This document shows positions 56,757 to 64,000 of a DNA stretch of 64,000 bases, one piece after another (the first letter of the stretch is position 1; every line of letters begins with the position of its first letter). Made by a program: the position numbers and the translations under genes. Under the pieces are notes generated by a model. The model saw only the letters and a list, made by a program, of their open reading frames with translations, had not been told where the DNA came from and ran no database searches. The DNA lies in contig NZ_JAAXOQ010000019.1 of NCBI RefSeq assembly GCF_012396015.1, positions 24,235-88,234 of the forward strand, written 5' to 3'. The stretch comes from Tsukamurella spumae (GTDB lineage: Bacteria > Actinomycetota > Actinomycetes > Mycobacteriales > Mycobacteriaceae).

Positions 56757-58010
56757 CTAGAAGTACGTGGAGATGACGTCGACGACCACGGGGTCCGGTC
56801 CGTCGTCGGCGACGACGGGGATCACGCGCCATTTGTCGAAGACGGTGCAGGGGTGGCTGAGGCCGAGCCGCACCACATCGCCCACGACGAGCGGGTCCTG
56901 GGCGGGGAGCCGGAGGAAGGCGTGCTGATCGTTGACGGCCGTGATCACCGCGTCGATCGGGCGTTGCTCGGCGCCGAGCTCGGCCGCCGCCACCTGCGGT
57001 TCGGGCAGGCCCTCGTCGAAGGAGACGTCGCGGCGCCCCACGTCGAGCAGGGCGAGGCCGGGCTCGGGCCGGGAGATGACGCGTGCCCACACGTGCATGG
57101 CGGAGCGGAGCCGCGGCGCGTCGGCCGCCCGGCCGGACGGCGTGATGCCGCGGTAGAAGCCGTCGTCGTGGATGATGTACGCCCCGGACCGCACGACGAC
57201 GCGGGCGTCCTCGAGGCCGCCGAGGATCGCGGCCACCCGGTCGAAATAGGCGCTGCCGCCGGCGGATACGACGATCCGGCCCTCGGGGTAGAGCGGACGC
57301 AGCCGCCCGTGCAGCTCGAGGAGCCCACGGAGGTAGTCATCGACCGTGGCGAGCGCCTCGGCGCTCGGGTCGTGCGCGAGCGCGCCCTCGTAGCCCGTGA
57401 CGCCGCCGAGGCGGAGGCGGTCCGACGCGGCGATGCGCCGTCCGATCTCGACCCCCTCGTCCACGCTCCGCGCACCCGTCCGACCGCCGGGCCCGCCGAG
57501 CTCGACGAGGACGGTCGGCTGCCGTGACGCGCCGGCCAGACCTCGCTCGAGCACGTCGACGGTGCCGGCCCCGTCGGCCCAGAGCACGACCTCGAGAGCG
57601 GAGTCCGCATCCAGCGCCGCGCCCAGCCAGCGCAGGCCCGCCGGGTCGGCGATGGCGTTGGCCACGTGCAGGTTCCGGAACCCCGCGGCGACCGCCACCT
57701 GCAACTGCGGCAGGTTGGCGATGGTGATGGCGGTGGAACCCGCATCGAGCTGGGCCTGCCACAGGGCGGGCGCCATCGTGGTCTTGCCGTGCGGCTCGAG
57801 GTCGAAGTCGTGCGCCGCGGTCCAGCGGGCGAAGTCGGCGACATTACCGGCCATGGCTGCCCGATCCAGAACGAGGACGGGGGTGGAGAGGTCGGCCAGG
57901 TGCGGCGCGCGACCGAGGAAATCGGCGGTACTCATGCCGTCCGCCCAGGCGGGGACCGCCTTGTCGACCACGCTGAGCGCGTCCGGCCGTGCGTCGATCC
58001 CGTTGCCCAT
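56757..58010 (-). CDS. D-serine dehydratase-like / D-threonine aldolase-like PLP enzyme
   Basis: A 417-residue fold-type III PLP enzyme. The PLP lysine is K76 in EPHGKTTMAP; the barrel continues through NLPQLQVAVAAGF and VSAGGSAYFD, and a zinc site is suggested by SHPCTVFDKW near 382. Eukaryotic-type D-serine dehydratases and D-threonine aldolases share these features. Its old neighbours (deacylase, permease, kinase, RidA) fit D-amino-acid degradation, with RidA clearing the reactive imine. It is divergent from the IclR cluster. Confidence 0.8.
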   Translation of the reverse strand: MGNGIDARPDALSVVDKAVPAWADGMSTADFLGRAPHLADLSTPVLVLDRAAMAGNVADFARWTAAHDFDLEPHGKTTMAPALWQAQLDAGSTAITIANLPQLQVAVAAGFRNLHVANAIADPAGLRWLGAALDADSALEVVLWADGAGTVDVLERGLAGASRQPTVLVELGGPGGRTGARSVDEGVEIGRRIAASDRLRLGGVTGYEGALAHDPSAEALATVDDYLRGLLELHGRLRPLYPEGRIVVSAGGSAYFDRVAAILGGLEDARVVVRSGAYIIHDDGFYRGITPSGRAADAPRLRSAMHVWARVISRPEPGLALLDVGRRDVSFDEGLPEPQVAAAELGAEQRPIDAVITAVNDQHAFLRLPAQDPLVVGDVVRLGLSHPCTVFDKWRVIPVVADDGPDPVVVDVISTYF

Positions 58011-58031
58011 GCCACTCCCTCATCTGCTGCG

Positions 58032-58067
58032 TTGCACAGGATGCAATCGTCGTTGCGTGATATGCGT
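58032..58067. promoter_or_regulatory. Two tandem IclR-type operator candidates
   Basis: TTGCA-CAGGA-TGCAA (58032-58046) is a perfect inverted repeat, and TTGCG-TGATA-TGCGT (58053-58067) is a related imperfect copy 21 bases on, two helical turns away. They sit directly upstream of the D-serine-dehydratase-like gene and in front of the kinase remnant and iclR. Confidence 0.55.
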
Positions 58068-58089
58068 CATAGACGGTAGCATCGCCTGA

Positions 58090-58458
58090 AGGCGCACCGT
58101 CGTCGTCAAGGACGGTGCCGTGCGGGCGATCGCGGTGGCACGCGACGGCTCGCAGGTCTCGGTTCCCGCCCTGTCGGTCGAGGTCGTCGAACCGGTGGGT
58201 GCGGGCGACTCCTTCGCCGCCGGCTTCCTGCACGGGCTGGCGCACGGCGAGGACATGCGCACCTGCCTGCGCCGGGGTCACGCCGGCGCGGCCGCCACGC
58301 TGACGGTCCGCGCCGACCTCGCCGTCCTCCCCCCGGCAGCGATCGCCGCACTGCTCGCGTGCGATGAGCGGGACTGGGCGCATGCGCACATCGGACCTGA
58401 AGGAATCCACGTGGGAGGCAAGGGCTTCCCGCCCCCTCAGGAGAGCGGACACGCATGA
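58090..58458 (+). pseudogene. C-terminal fragment of a PfkB-family sugar (2-keto-3-deoxygluconate-type) kinase
   Basis: The frame opens just after a TGA at 58087 and encodes TVVVKDGAV, the PfkB signature VGAGDSFAAGF with the catalytic Asp, and the following helix. That is roughly the last third of a ribokinase-type enzyme; the substrate-binding half is missing. It overlaps the iclR start as ATGA, the original operon junction, which shows the loss happened at the 5' side. Confidence 0.8.
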
Positions 58459-59201
58459 GCCAGAGCCTGACCCGCGCACTGGAGATCCTTCGCCTCTTAG
58501 GCGAGGGCCCCGCCACGCTGGACGAGCTGGCCGACGAGCTGGGCGTACACAAGACCACCGTGCTGCGCCTGCTCCGCCCGCTCACCGACGCGCGCTTCGC
58601 CTATCACGACGAGGCGCATCGCTACCACCTCGGATCCCGCGTCTTCGATCTGGCCGCGCGCGCGTCAGAGCAGCGGGGCATCCGGGAGGTCGCGGCGCCC
58701 CACCTGCAGGCGTTCAACCGCGAGTACGGCCGCACCACCCACCTCGCCGCGCGCGAGGGCGACGCGGTGGTCTACATCGACAAGCTCGAGTCGCGGGACC
58801 TTATCCGGATGTACTCGCGGATCGGAATGGAAGCGAACCTGAACTCGAGCGCCGTCGGCAAGGTGATCCTCGCCGCGCTGCCCGATGCCGAGCTGCGTCC
58901 GCTCGTCGCGGGCATCGACTTCGCGTGGCGCACCCCGAACACCATCGTCGATCCCGGCGTCTATCTGCACGAGATCGAGACCGTCCGCGAGCAGGATTGG
59001 GCCGCCGATCGCGAGGAGAACGAGCCGTCGATCAACTGCATCGCCGCACCCGTACGAGAGGCGTCCGGGGCCGTTGTGGCCGCCGTGTCGGTGTCCGTGC
59101 CGGACATCGTGCTGCCCTTCGACCGCCTACTGGACCTGCTCGAGCCGCTGCGCGCGACATGCGCGGCGATCTCCGCCGAGTACGGGTACCGCCCGCGCTG
59201 A
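58455..59201 (+). CDS. IclR-family regulator of the D-amino-acid locus
   Basis: A 248-residue regulator: winged HTH at about 5-60 (LDELADELGVHKTTVLRLLRPL) and an IclR effector domain at about 75-245 (HLAAREGDAVVYIDKLES, SSAVGKVILAALP and INCIAAPVREASG). It lies between the kinase remnant (four-base overlap) and ridA (58 bases downstream). The tandem TTGCA/TTGCG palindromes at 58032-58067 are its likely targets. Confidence 0.88.
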   Translation: MSQSLTRALEILRLLGEGPATLDELADELGVHKTTVLRLLRPLTDARFAYHDEAHRYHLGSRVFDLAARASEQRGIREVAAPHLQAFNREYGRTTHLAAREGDAVVYIDKLESRDLIRMYSRIGMEANLNSSAVGKVILAALPDAELRPLVAGIDFAWRTPNTIVDPGVYLHEIETVREQDWAADREENEPSINCIAAPVREASGAVVAAVSVSVPDIVLPFDRLLDLLEPLRATCAAISAEYGYRPR

Positions 59202-59259
59202 AGCCGCCCCCGCGAACCCGCGGAACATCGGAACACCCACGAGAACAAAGGAAACCACC

Positions 59260-59664
59260 ATGGCCTCGACCTCCGTCTCGACCACTGCCGCCCCCGCGCC
59301 CGCCCACTTCTTCAGCCAGGGCGTGCGTCGCGGCAACATGCTGCAGGTCTCGGGCCAGGGCCCGATGGACCCCGCCACCAACCAGTACGTCGCCGAGGGC
59401 GATGTCGCGGAGCAGACGCGGCGCACGCTCGCGAACGTGAAGGCCATCCTGGAGGCGGGCGGGGCGTCCGTCGCGGATGTGCTGATGTTCCGCGTGTACC
59501 TCACCACGCGCGACGACTTCTGCCCGATGAACGAGGCGTACGGCGCATTCATCGCCGAGAACGTGCCCGAGGGCGCCCCGCTCCCCTGCCGCACCACCGT
59601 GTTCGTCGACCTGCCGCACGAGGTGATGCTCGTCGAGATCGACGCGCTGGCCGTTCTCGACTGA
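59260..59664 (+). CDS. RidA family reactive-imine/enamine deaminase
   Basis: A 134-residue RidA/YjgF protein, which hydrolyses reactive 2-aminoacrylate-type imines released by PLP dehydratases. Features are FSQGVRRGNMLQVSGQGPMD at the N-terminus, EQTRRTLANVKAILEAGG, and the C-terminal active-site region CRTTVFVDLP with the conserved Arg. AAAGGA precedes ATG 59260. The link with the divergent D-serine-dehydratase-like enzyme makes functional sense. Confidence 0.9.
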   Translation: MASTSVSTTAAPAPAHFFSQGVRRGNMLQVSGQGPMDPATNQYVAEGDVAEQTRRTLANVKAILEAGGASVADVLMFRVYLTTRDDFCPMNEAYGAFIAENVPEGAPLPCRTTVFVDLPHEVMLVEIDALAVLD

Positions 59665-59681
59665 CCACCGGCACCCGATTG

Positions 59682-59705
59682 ATACATGCGCATATCGCAA
59701 TGTAT
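59682..59705. promoter_or_regulatory. Candidate metalloregulator operator before the CDF gene
   Basis: ATACAT-N12-ATGTAT is an inverted repeat in an AT-rich patch 38 bases upstream of the CDF start. It resembles the 12-2-12 operators of ArsR/SmtB regulators. No arsR gene is adjacent. Confidence 0.45.
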
Positions 59706-59743
59706 TGTCGGCGGCGGCGAGTCGGACGACGATCGGGGCTGAG

Positions 59744-60781
59744 ATGAGCGGGCACGCACACGGCGGACACGCGCACGGCGGGCACGACCACGGAGTGAGC
59801 GCTGACGCAGACAAGCGCTGGCTGAGCATCGCGCTCGGACTGCTCGTGAGCTTCATGGCGATCGAGGTGACGATCGGCATCCTCGCGAGTTCGCTCGCGT
59901 TGATCACCGACGCGGCGCACATGCTCACGGACGCGGCCGCGATCGTGCTCGCGCTCATCGCCATTCGGATTGCGGCGAAGCCCGCGCGCGGCGGCTACAC
60001 CTGGGGCCTCAAGCGGGTGGAGATCCTCTCGGCGCAGGCCAACGGGATCACACTCCTGCTGCTGGCGGCCTTCTTCACCTACGAGGGCATCTCCCGGCTG
60101 GTCGACCCGCCCGATGTCGACGGGAAGCTCGTGTTCTTCACCGCCCTTGCGGGCTGCGTGGTGAATCTCGCCGCCACCTGGTGCATCCGGCGCGCGAACC
60201 GCAGCAGCCTCAATGTCGAGGGCGCGTACCAGCACATCCTCAACGACCTGTACGCATTCATCGCCACCGCCATCGCGGGCGCGGTCATCTGGGCGACGGA
60301 GTGGGGCCAGGCGGATGCGATCGCCGCGCTCGTCGTCGCGGCCCTCATGCTCAAGGCCGGCTGGGGCCTGGTCAAGGCGTCCGGACGGATCTTCCTCGAG
60401 GCGGCGCCCGAGGGTGTCGATCCGGCGGACGTCGGTCGCGACGTTGCCGCACTCACCTCGGTCGTCGAGGTCCACGACCTGCACATCTGGGAGATCACCT
60501 CGGGTCAGCCGGCCATGTCCGCGCACGTCCTCGTGACACCCGGCGCGGACTGCCATGCCGTCCGGTCGAGTATCAGCAGCATGCTGCACGACGAGCACCA
60601 TATCGAGCACGCGACGCTCCAGGTCGATCACGCCGGTGCCGAGGACCACTGCGGCGACTCACACGGCCAGTCCTACTCCGCGGGGCCGGTGCCGTCGTAC
60701 GGCCTGACCGCCGACGGTGCCGCCGCATGCGGCCCGGGCCACTCCACTCGTCAGGCGCCGGAGAACGGCGGGACCGCGTAA
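59744..60781 (+). CDS. Cation diffusion facilitator (zinc/cadmium/cobalt efflux)
   Basis: A 345-residue CDF antiporter of the CzcD/ZitB type. The N-terminus is His/Gly-rich; six membrane helices follow. The metal site is visible as D56/H59..D63 in ITDAAHMLTDA and the second HxxxD in QHILNDLY near 168-172. The cytoplasmic domain (VHDLHIWEITSGQPAMSAHV) has a His/Cys-containing tail. ATG 59744 is chosen because upstream codons lie in the promoter region. It exports divalent metal against excess. Confidence 0.92.
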   Translation: MSGHAHGGHAHGGHDHGVSADADKRWLSIALGLLVSFMAIEVTIGILASSLALITDAAHMLTDAAAIVLALIAIRIAAKPARGGYTWGLKRVEILSAQANGITLLLLAAFFTYEGISRLVDPPDVDGKLVFFTALAGCVVNLAATWCIRRANRSSLNVEGAYQHILNDLYAFIATAIAGAVIWATEWGQADAIAALVVAALMLKAGWGLVKASGRIFLEAAPEGVDPADVGRDVAALTSVVEVHDLHIWEITSGQPAMSAHVLVTPGADCHAVRSSISSMLHDEHHIEHATLQVDHAGAEDHCGDSHGQSYSAGPVPSYGLTADGAAACGPGHSTRQAPENGGTA

Positions 60782-60783
60782 CA

Positions 60784-60804
60784 CGGCACCGCCCGCGGGT
60801 GCCG
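60784..60804 (+). terminator. Hairpin terminator after the CDF gene
   Basis: CGGCACC (60784-60790) pairs with GGTGCCG (60798-60804) around a seven-base loop, starting two bases after the stop codon. Confidence 0.6.
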
Positions 60805-60961
60805 CGGATCAAGGGCGTTGAGCACAATTGCGCCGCGTGCACGTCTCCAACCAGCATCTTTGCCGACAGCCAAGCTCTTTGCAACCCCTCCCGTAAGGAT
60901 GACACAGGGGCTTGTTATACCCCCGATACAATCGTTTGAATCATCCCGGGGAGGAATCTCT

Positions 60962-62155
60962 ATGCGTGGTCGGTGGCTACAGGGCGCGGGTACGGCTGTA
61001 CTCCTAGCGACACTGTCCGCATGCAGCTCATCCATCCCGGGTACCCCCGTCGCGGACCCGACCGCTACTGCAGGCAGGCTCGATACCGGTAACTACGCCA
61101 ACACACCGCAACCGGTGAAGGCCTCTGCTGCTGCTGATTGGTGGCAGCAGGAGGCGTACCGATTAGCTGATTCCGTAGTAGCTCCCTGGGACGTTGACGC
61201 GGCCATCGCCCGGAAGGCCGACGGAGAGACTCCCGCACCTGTCCTTGGCGCCTACTTGATCACCAATTCGGGTGTCCCGGGTCCACACCTCCTCCCCACC
61301 TCCAAGTCCTCGGTGTTTCAAGGCATCCCCATCCAGACGGGCTTCGTCAGCGCGGCATCGGACCCGTCGGGCGTAGTGTTGAGAATCGGCGCTATCCGCT
61401 TCGCTGACGCAACTACGGCGAGCCGTGCGCTCGACGCCCTCACGGCGACTCCGGCCGTACCTTCGGGAGCGCCGACAGGCACCAGGGTTCTGACTGAGGG
61501 CACTCTTGACGGGAAGCACTGGCTCACCCTCGGCACAACTCGGGCGAACCTGCTGCTCGTATCCTCAACTTCGTCACCCTCACCGGGGAGAACAACGGAT
61601 TCGCTTGTCACTAAGGCGCTTTCGATGCAGGCAGACAAGATCGGCAACTACCAGCAGTCCTCGATGGACTCAGTGACGAACACGCCGAATGTTCCGATGG
61701 ACACAGACGACAAGATCATGGAGTACACGGTTCGCGCGGGTGCCGGTACCCCTCAACCCCTGGCCGGCACCTCGGCCTCAGTCGGGTATCTCGACGGTTA
61801 CATGACGCCACGCACCTTGGCAATGACAACGGTAGGAGTGAAGTCGGAGATCGAAACGCAAGCGGCGAAGTACGGCTGGGAACTTTACGCAAGCCGCTCC
61901 GGAGTCTCGACCACCCGGTACCGAGATGTCGACTCCGCGAGGCGATATTTCTCCGATCGATTCGGCGAGGGCAAGGGCGTCGTCCCCGGCATACCTGCAG
62001 AGAACGCACGGTGCGGAAAGGTTGCGAGCGGTGGGTACTCGTGCACCGCCTGGGCAGGTGGCCGCTACACCAGCTCGGCAGCCAGCAACACCCTCACCAA
62101 GGCTCAGCAGATCATCAGCGCCCAGTACCTACTGCTACAGCAAAGACCATCCTGA
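60962..62155 (+). CDS. Secreted lipoprotein of unknown function (DUF7373-like)
   Basis: A 397-residue exported lipoprotein. The signal peptide ends in the lipobox LSAC (Cys at residue 21), followed by a Ser/Thr/Pro/Ala-rich linker. The mature part looks like two alpha/beta lobes with repeated Ala/Thr-rich strands, and a cysteine pair (CGKV..YSC) near the C-terminus may form a disulfide. GGGGAGG precedes the ATG. It resembles the large lipoproteins common in Nocardia and Tsukamurella that I recall as DUF7373; that label is from memory. Codon use is less GC-biased than in the neighbours. Confidence 0.78.
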   Translation: MRGRWLQGAGTAVLLATLSACSSSIPGTPVADPTATAGRLDTGNYANTPQPVKASAAADWWQQEAYRLADSVVAPWDVDAAIARKADGETPAPVLGAYLITNSGVPGPHLLPTSKSSVFQGIPIQTGFVSAASDPSGVVLRIGAIRFADATTASRALDALTATPAVPSGAPTGTRVLTEGTLDGKHWLTLGTTRANLLLVSSTSSPSPGRTTDSLVTKALSMQADKIGNYQQSSMDSVTNTPNVPMDTDDKIMEYTVRAGAGTPQPLAGTSASVGYLDGYMTPRTLAMTTVGVKSEIETQAAKYGWELYASRSGVSTTRYRDVDSARRYFSDRFGEGKGVVPGIPAENARCGKVASGGYSCTAWAGGRYTSSAASNTLTKAQQIISAQYLLLQQRPS

Positions 62156-62250
62156 CCTGCGCATTATCCCCGGGCCCAAGCCCCGGTTAAGAGCCGCAGG
62201 CGAACCTGTGAGCATCGCCGGGGAGACGCCCTGGCTCCGAAGGAGACGAA

Positions 62251-62487
62251 GTGAAGAAGCTGCTCGCCACCACCATGATCGCGGGATCGATCGCCACGGG
62301 AGCTACCGTGCTCGGCACCGGGGCTGTCAGCGCTGCGCCGGCATACGAGTGGGTCCGGATCGGTCCGTACAGCAGCACGTGGACCTGCGAGCAGGCACGC
62401 GACAGTTACCCGGCGAACTCGCGCAAGTGCTTCACGGCCTCGAACGGGAAAGCGTACTTCTACGGCATCCGCCAGGCTCGTCGCTGA
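62251..62487 (+). CDS. Small secreted protein
   Basis: A 78-residue protein with a cleavable signal peptide (1-30, Lys-Lys start, VSAAPA cleavage region) and a 48-residue mature part with two cysteines (WTCEQA and KCFTA), rich in Tyr, Ser and Arg. AAGGAG lies six bases before GTG 62251. Similar small exported proteins are frequent in Mycobacteriales; the role is unknown. Confidence 0.75.
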   Translation: MKKLLATTMIAGSIATGATVLGTGAVSAAPAYEWVRIGPYSSTWTCEQARDSYPANSRKCFTASNGKAYFYGIRQARR

Positions 62488-62608
62488 CATCACAACAGCA
62501 CTCCGCCAAAGAAACCCCGACATCACCCCGACGCCTTCTTCACCCGCACCGCATCGCTCCCCCGGCGTGCAGTTCCTACACGCCTACAAGGATGAGTAGT
62601 GAAAAGCC

Positions 62609-62635
62609 CCCCTGACCTGCGATGAAAGTCAGGGG
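62609..62635. terminator. Hairpin, probable terminator
   Basis: CCCCTGAC (62609-62616) pairs perfectly with GTCAGGGG (62628-62635) around an 11-base loop, between the small secreted protein gene and the insertion-sequence remnants. The rest of 62488-62759 shows no gene. Confidence 0.5.
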
Positions 62636-62759
62636 CAATCTGTGGACCTGACTTGGCTCACGAATCGGACTTCGCCAGTGGTGTAGCTCGCTGACCTGGT
62701 GTGATCGGCTGGTCTTGGTGCGGATATGCGCACTAATTGTGGGCTCGTAGGCTGCGGGG

Positions 62760-63326
62760 GTGGCGTACGTGAGGACGGTGAAGACCGCGTCGGGGGCGAC
62801 GGCGGTGCAGATCGTCTGGTCCTCGACGCGCGGCTCACGCAAGATCGAGCACCTCGGCTCCGCACACGATGAGCAACAGCTCGCGGCGCTGCGTGCTGCT
62901 GGTGAGGAGCGGATTGCCGCTGGTCAGACCGCTTTGGATCTGGGGATCGCCGAGGCTGCGCCGGCGGTGGGTCCTTTGCCGATCACCGCCTCGCGGATGG
63001 CGGCGCTGTGGGACGCGCTCGACGGCGCCTACCAGCGGCTCGGCTTCCAGCACGCGGTCGGCGCGGACGAGGTGTTCCGGGACCTGGTGCTGGCCCGGAT
63101 CATCGAACCGACCAGCAAGCTCGATTCGCTGCGGGTGCTCGAGGAGGTCGGCCAGCATCCTGCGTCGTATGCCACGGTCAAACGTCGGCTCCCCATGTAC
63201 GCGAAACCGGTTTGGCGGCAGGCGTTATCGGCGGCGTGTGCGGATCATGCGGGGATCGGCTCGGCGACGCTGCTGTTGTATGACGTCACCACGCTCTACT
63301 TCGAGACGGGACTGCTGCACCGATAG
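62760..63326 (+). pseudogene. N-terminal part of an IS1634/IS4-type transposase
   Basis: The 188-codon frame starts MAYVRTVKTASGATAVQIVW with the small RNase-H-preceding domain of IS1634-family transposases and reaches LLLYDVTTLYFETG, the first DDE region (Asp in YDVT). It then ends abruptly in LLHR and a stop. Full-length members have about 450-550 residues, so over half is missing. The break coincides with the start of IS3-like sequence, suggesting insertion or deletion at about 63311-63327. Confidence 0.8.
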
Positions 63327-63341
63327 GTGACAGTGTCGGTG

Positions 63342-63878
63342 TCATGCCGCGCAGGCGGCTGTGTTGATGATCGTCTCGTATTCGATGGGCGTCAACCGGC
63401 CGAGACGTGCTTGTCGGCGCCGGCGGTGGTAAGTCCGTTCGATCCAGGTGACGATCGCGATCCGCAGCTGCTCGCGGGTCGCCCAGTGTTGCCGGTTGAG
63501 GACGTTCTTCTGGAGGAGCGCGAAGAACGATTCCATCGCCGCGTTATCGCCGGCTGCACCGACTCTGCCCATGGACCCGACCAGGCCGTGGCGGTTGAGC
63601 ACGGACACGAACTTCCGTGACCGGAACTGAGAGCCCCTGCCCGAGTGAACAACACAACCTGCAACATCGTCTTCTCGGCGGGCGACCGCGTTGTTGAGCG
63701 CGGCCACGGCGATCCGTGACTGCATCCTAGAGTCGATGCTATAGCCGACGATCCGTCCCGAGCAGGCGTCCTTGATCGCGCAGAGGTAGAGCTTGCCCTC
63801 ATCGGTCCAGTGCTCGGTAATATCGGTGAGCCACAACTGATTCGGCGTGTCGGCGGTGAAGTCCCGTTCGACCGAGCT
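63342..63878 (-). pseudogene. C-terminal part of an IS3-family transposase (orfB) with a mutated catalytic Asp
   Basis: From about 63878 the minus strand encodes the rve integrase core of an IS3-type OrfB: PNQLWLTDITEH (first Asp), VVHSGRGSQF where the family has HSDRGSQ, so the second catalytic Asp is Gly, and NAAMESFFALLQKN (Glu). The N-terminal HTH_21 half is missing; the reading frame before SSVERDF comes from the IS256-like end. Both truncation and the active-site change make it non-functional. Confidence 0.82.
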
Positions 63879-63901
63879 TGTCAAGTTTTCTGTGTAAGTC
63901 C
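63879..63901. repeat. Terminal inverted repeat of an IS256-family element
   Basis: On the minus strand this reads as GGACTTACACAGAAAACTT followed by GACA, the typical outer end of mycobacterial IS256-type elements (CTTACACAG-type). It directly abuts the IS3-like coding sequence, so it marks the insertion boundary. Confidence 0.6.
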
Positions 63902-63928
63902 GTCGTTCCTGAATTCTGTTAGCCATGC

Positions 63929-64000
63929 TTAGAGGTGCTGGTTGATGCGTTCCGGGTAGGCCACCGACAACTGCGCGATGGCCTGCTTCCAGTTGGTGAC
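63929..64000 (-). CDS. C-terminus of an IS256-family (mutator) transposase, cut by the window end
   Basis: 23 codons then TAA, encoding VTNWKQAIAQLSVAYPERINQHL, which in part (NWKQAIAQLSV.YPERI) resembles the ending of IS256-type transposases. The terminal repeat lies 28 bases downstream. The rest of the element is outside the window, so whether it is intact cannot be judged. Confidence 0.6.
   Translation of the reverse strand, partial: VTNWKQAIAQLSVAYPERINQHL

Noticed and set aside
62760..64000. Prophage or integrated plasmid edge
   Set aside because: Only insertion-sequence remnants are seen; no integrase, phage structural gene or tRNA attachment repeat is present within the window.

Overview
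This is a high-GC actinobacterial chromosome segment, most likely from the order Mycobacteriales; Tsukamurella or a close relative is my best guess, not a proven assignment. The grounds are: gene order around serB, ctaD, fecB, nrdF and nrdE/I/H followed by FMN reductase, TetR and SDR genes, which follows the Mycobacterium tuberculosis serB2-ctaD-fecB ... nrdF2 ... nrdE-nrdI-nrdH-Rv3054c-Rv3055-Rv3057c order as I remember it; three mycothiol-type (MDMPI/DinB-like) proteins; class Ib ribonucleotide reductase with NrdH; many GTG starts; and several starts that look leaderless.

Layout. 1-11.4 kb: conserved core (serB, ctaD, a fecB-type lipoprotein, an AurF-like diiron oxygenase next to a ferredoxin/ferredoxin-reductase fusion, a stand-alone LigD-type primase-polymerase, small unknowns, nrdF). 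11.5-15 kb: two paralogous DinB/MDMPI-fold proteins around a SpoU methyltransferase, then LON-domain and CBS-domain proteins. 15-18.5 kb: gentisate operon (IclR regulator, gentisate 1,2-dioxygenase, fumarylpyruvate hydrolase, maleylpyruvate isomerase), which takes gentisate to fumarate plus pyruvate. 18.5-25.3 kb: Crp/Fnr regulator and, on the minus strand, a six-gene aromatic-ring operon of unclear substrate (flavodoxin-fold reductase, alpha/beta hydrolase, homogentisate-dioxygenase-like cupin, an unknown beta-rich protein, a 3-hydroxybenzoate 6-hydroxylase-like flavoprotein, and a creatinase-fold hydrolase lacking metal ligands). 25.4-28.5 kb: hydrolase, MFS transporter and secreted SGNH esterase. 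28.7-31.6 kb: nrdHIE. Thus nrdF and nrdHIE, near neighbours in M. tuberculosis, are split here by about 17 kb; both keep a matching pair of NrdR-box-like sites.

32-44 kb: FMN reductase/TetR, SDR, a secreted amidase-fold protein without zinc ligands, CobW-type GTPase with TrhO, TauD-like dioxygenase, esterase, UDP-glucose dehydrogenase, a protein built of 18 tandem decapeptides, GNAT, and a CopD-like membrane protein behind an IdeR-like box. 44-56 kb: two MFS transporters (one apparently internally deleted and sharing a tandem operator with an HxlR regulator), Nudix, LLM oxidoreductase, ahpC-ahpF, diguanylate cyclase, tRNA-Ala(GGC), DsbA-like protein, phosphoglucomutase.

56-60 kb: a D-amino-acid utilisation locus in decay. 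The D-serine-dehydratase-like enzyme, IclR regulator and RidA are intact, while a D-aminoacylase, a gluconate-type permease and a PfkB kinase survive only as fragments. 60-64 kb: a CDF metal transporter, a lipoprotein, a small secreted protein, and a graveyard of three different insertion-sequence remnants at the right edge (IS1634-like, IS3-like with a mutated catalytic Asp, and an IS256-like end).
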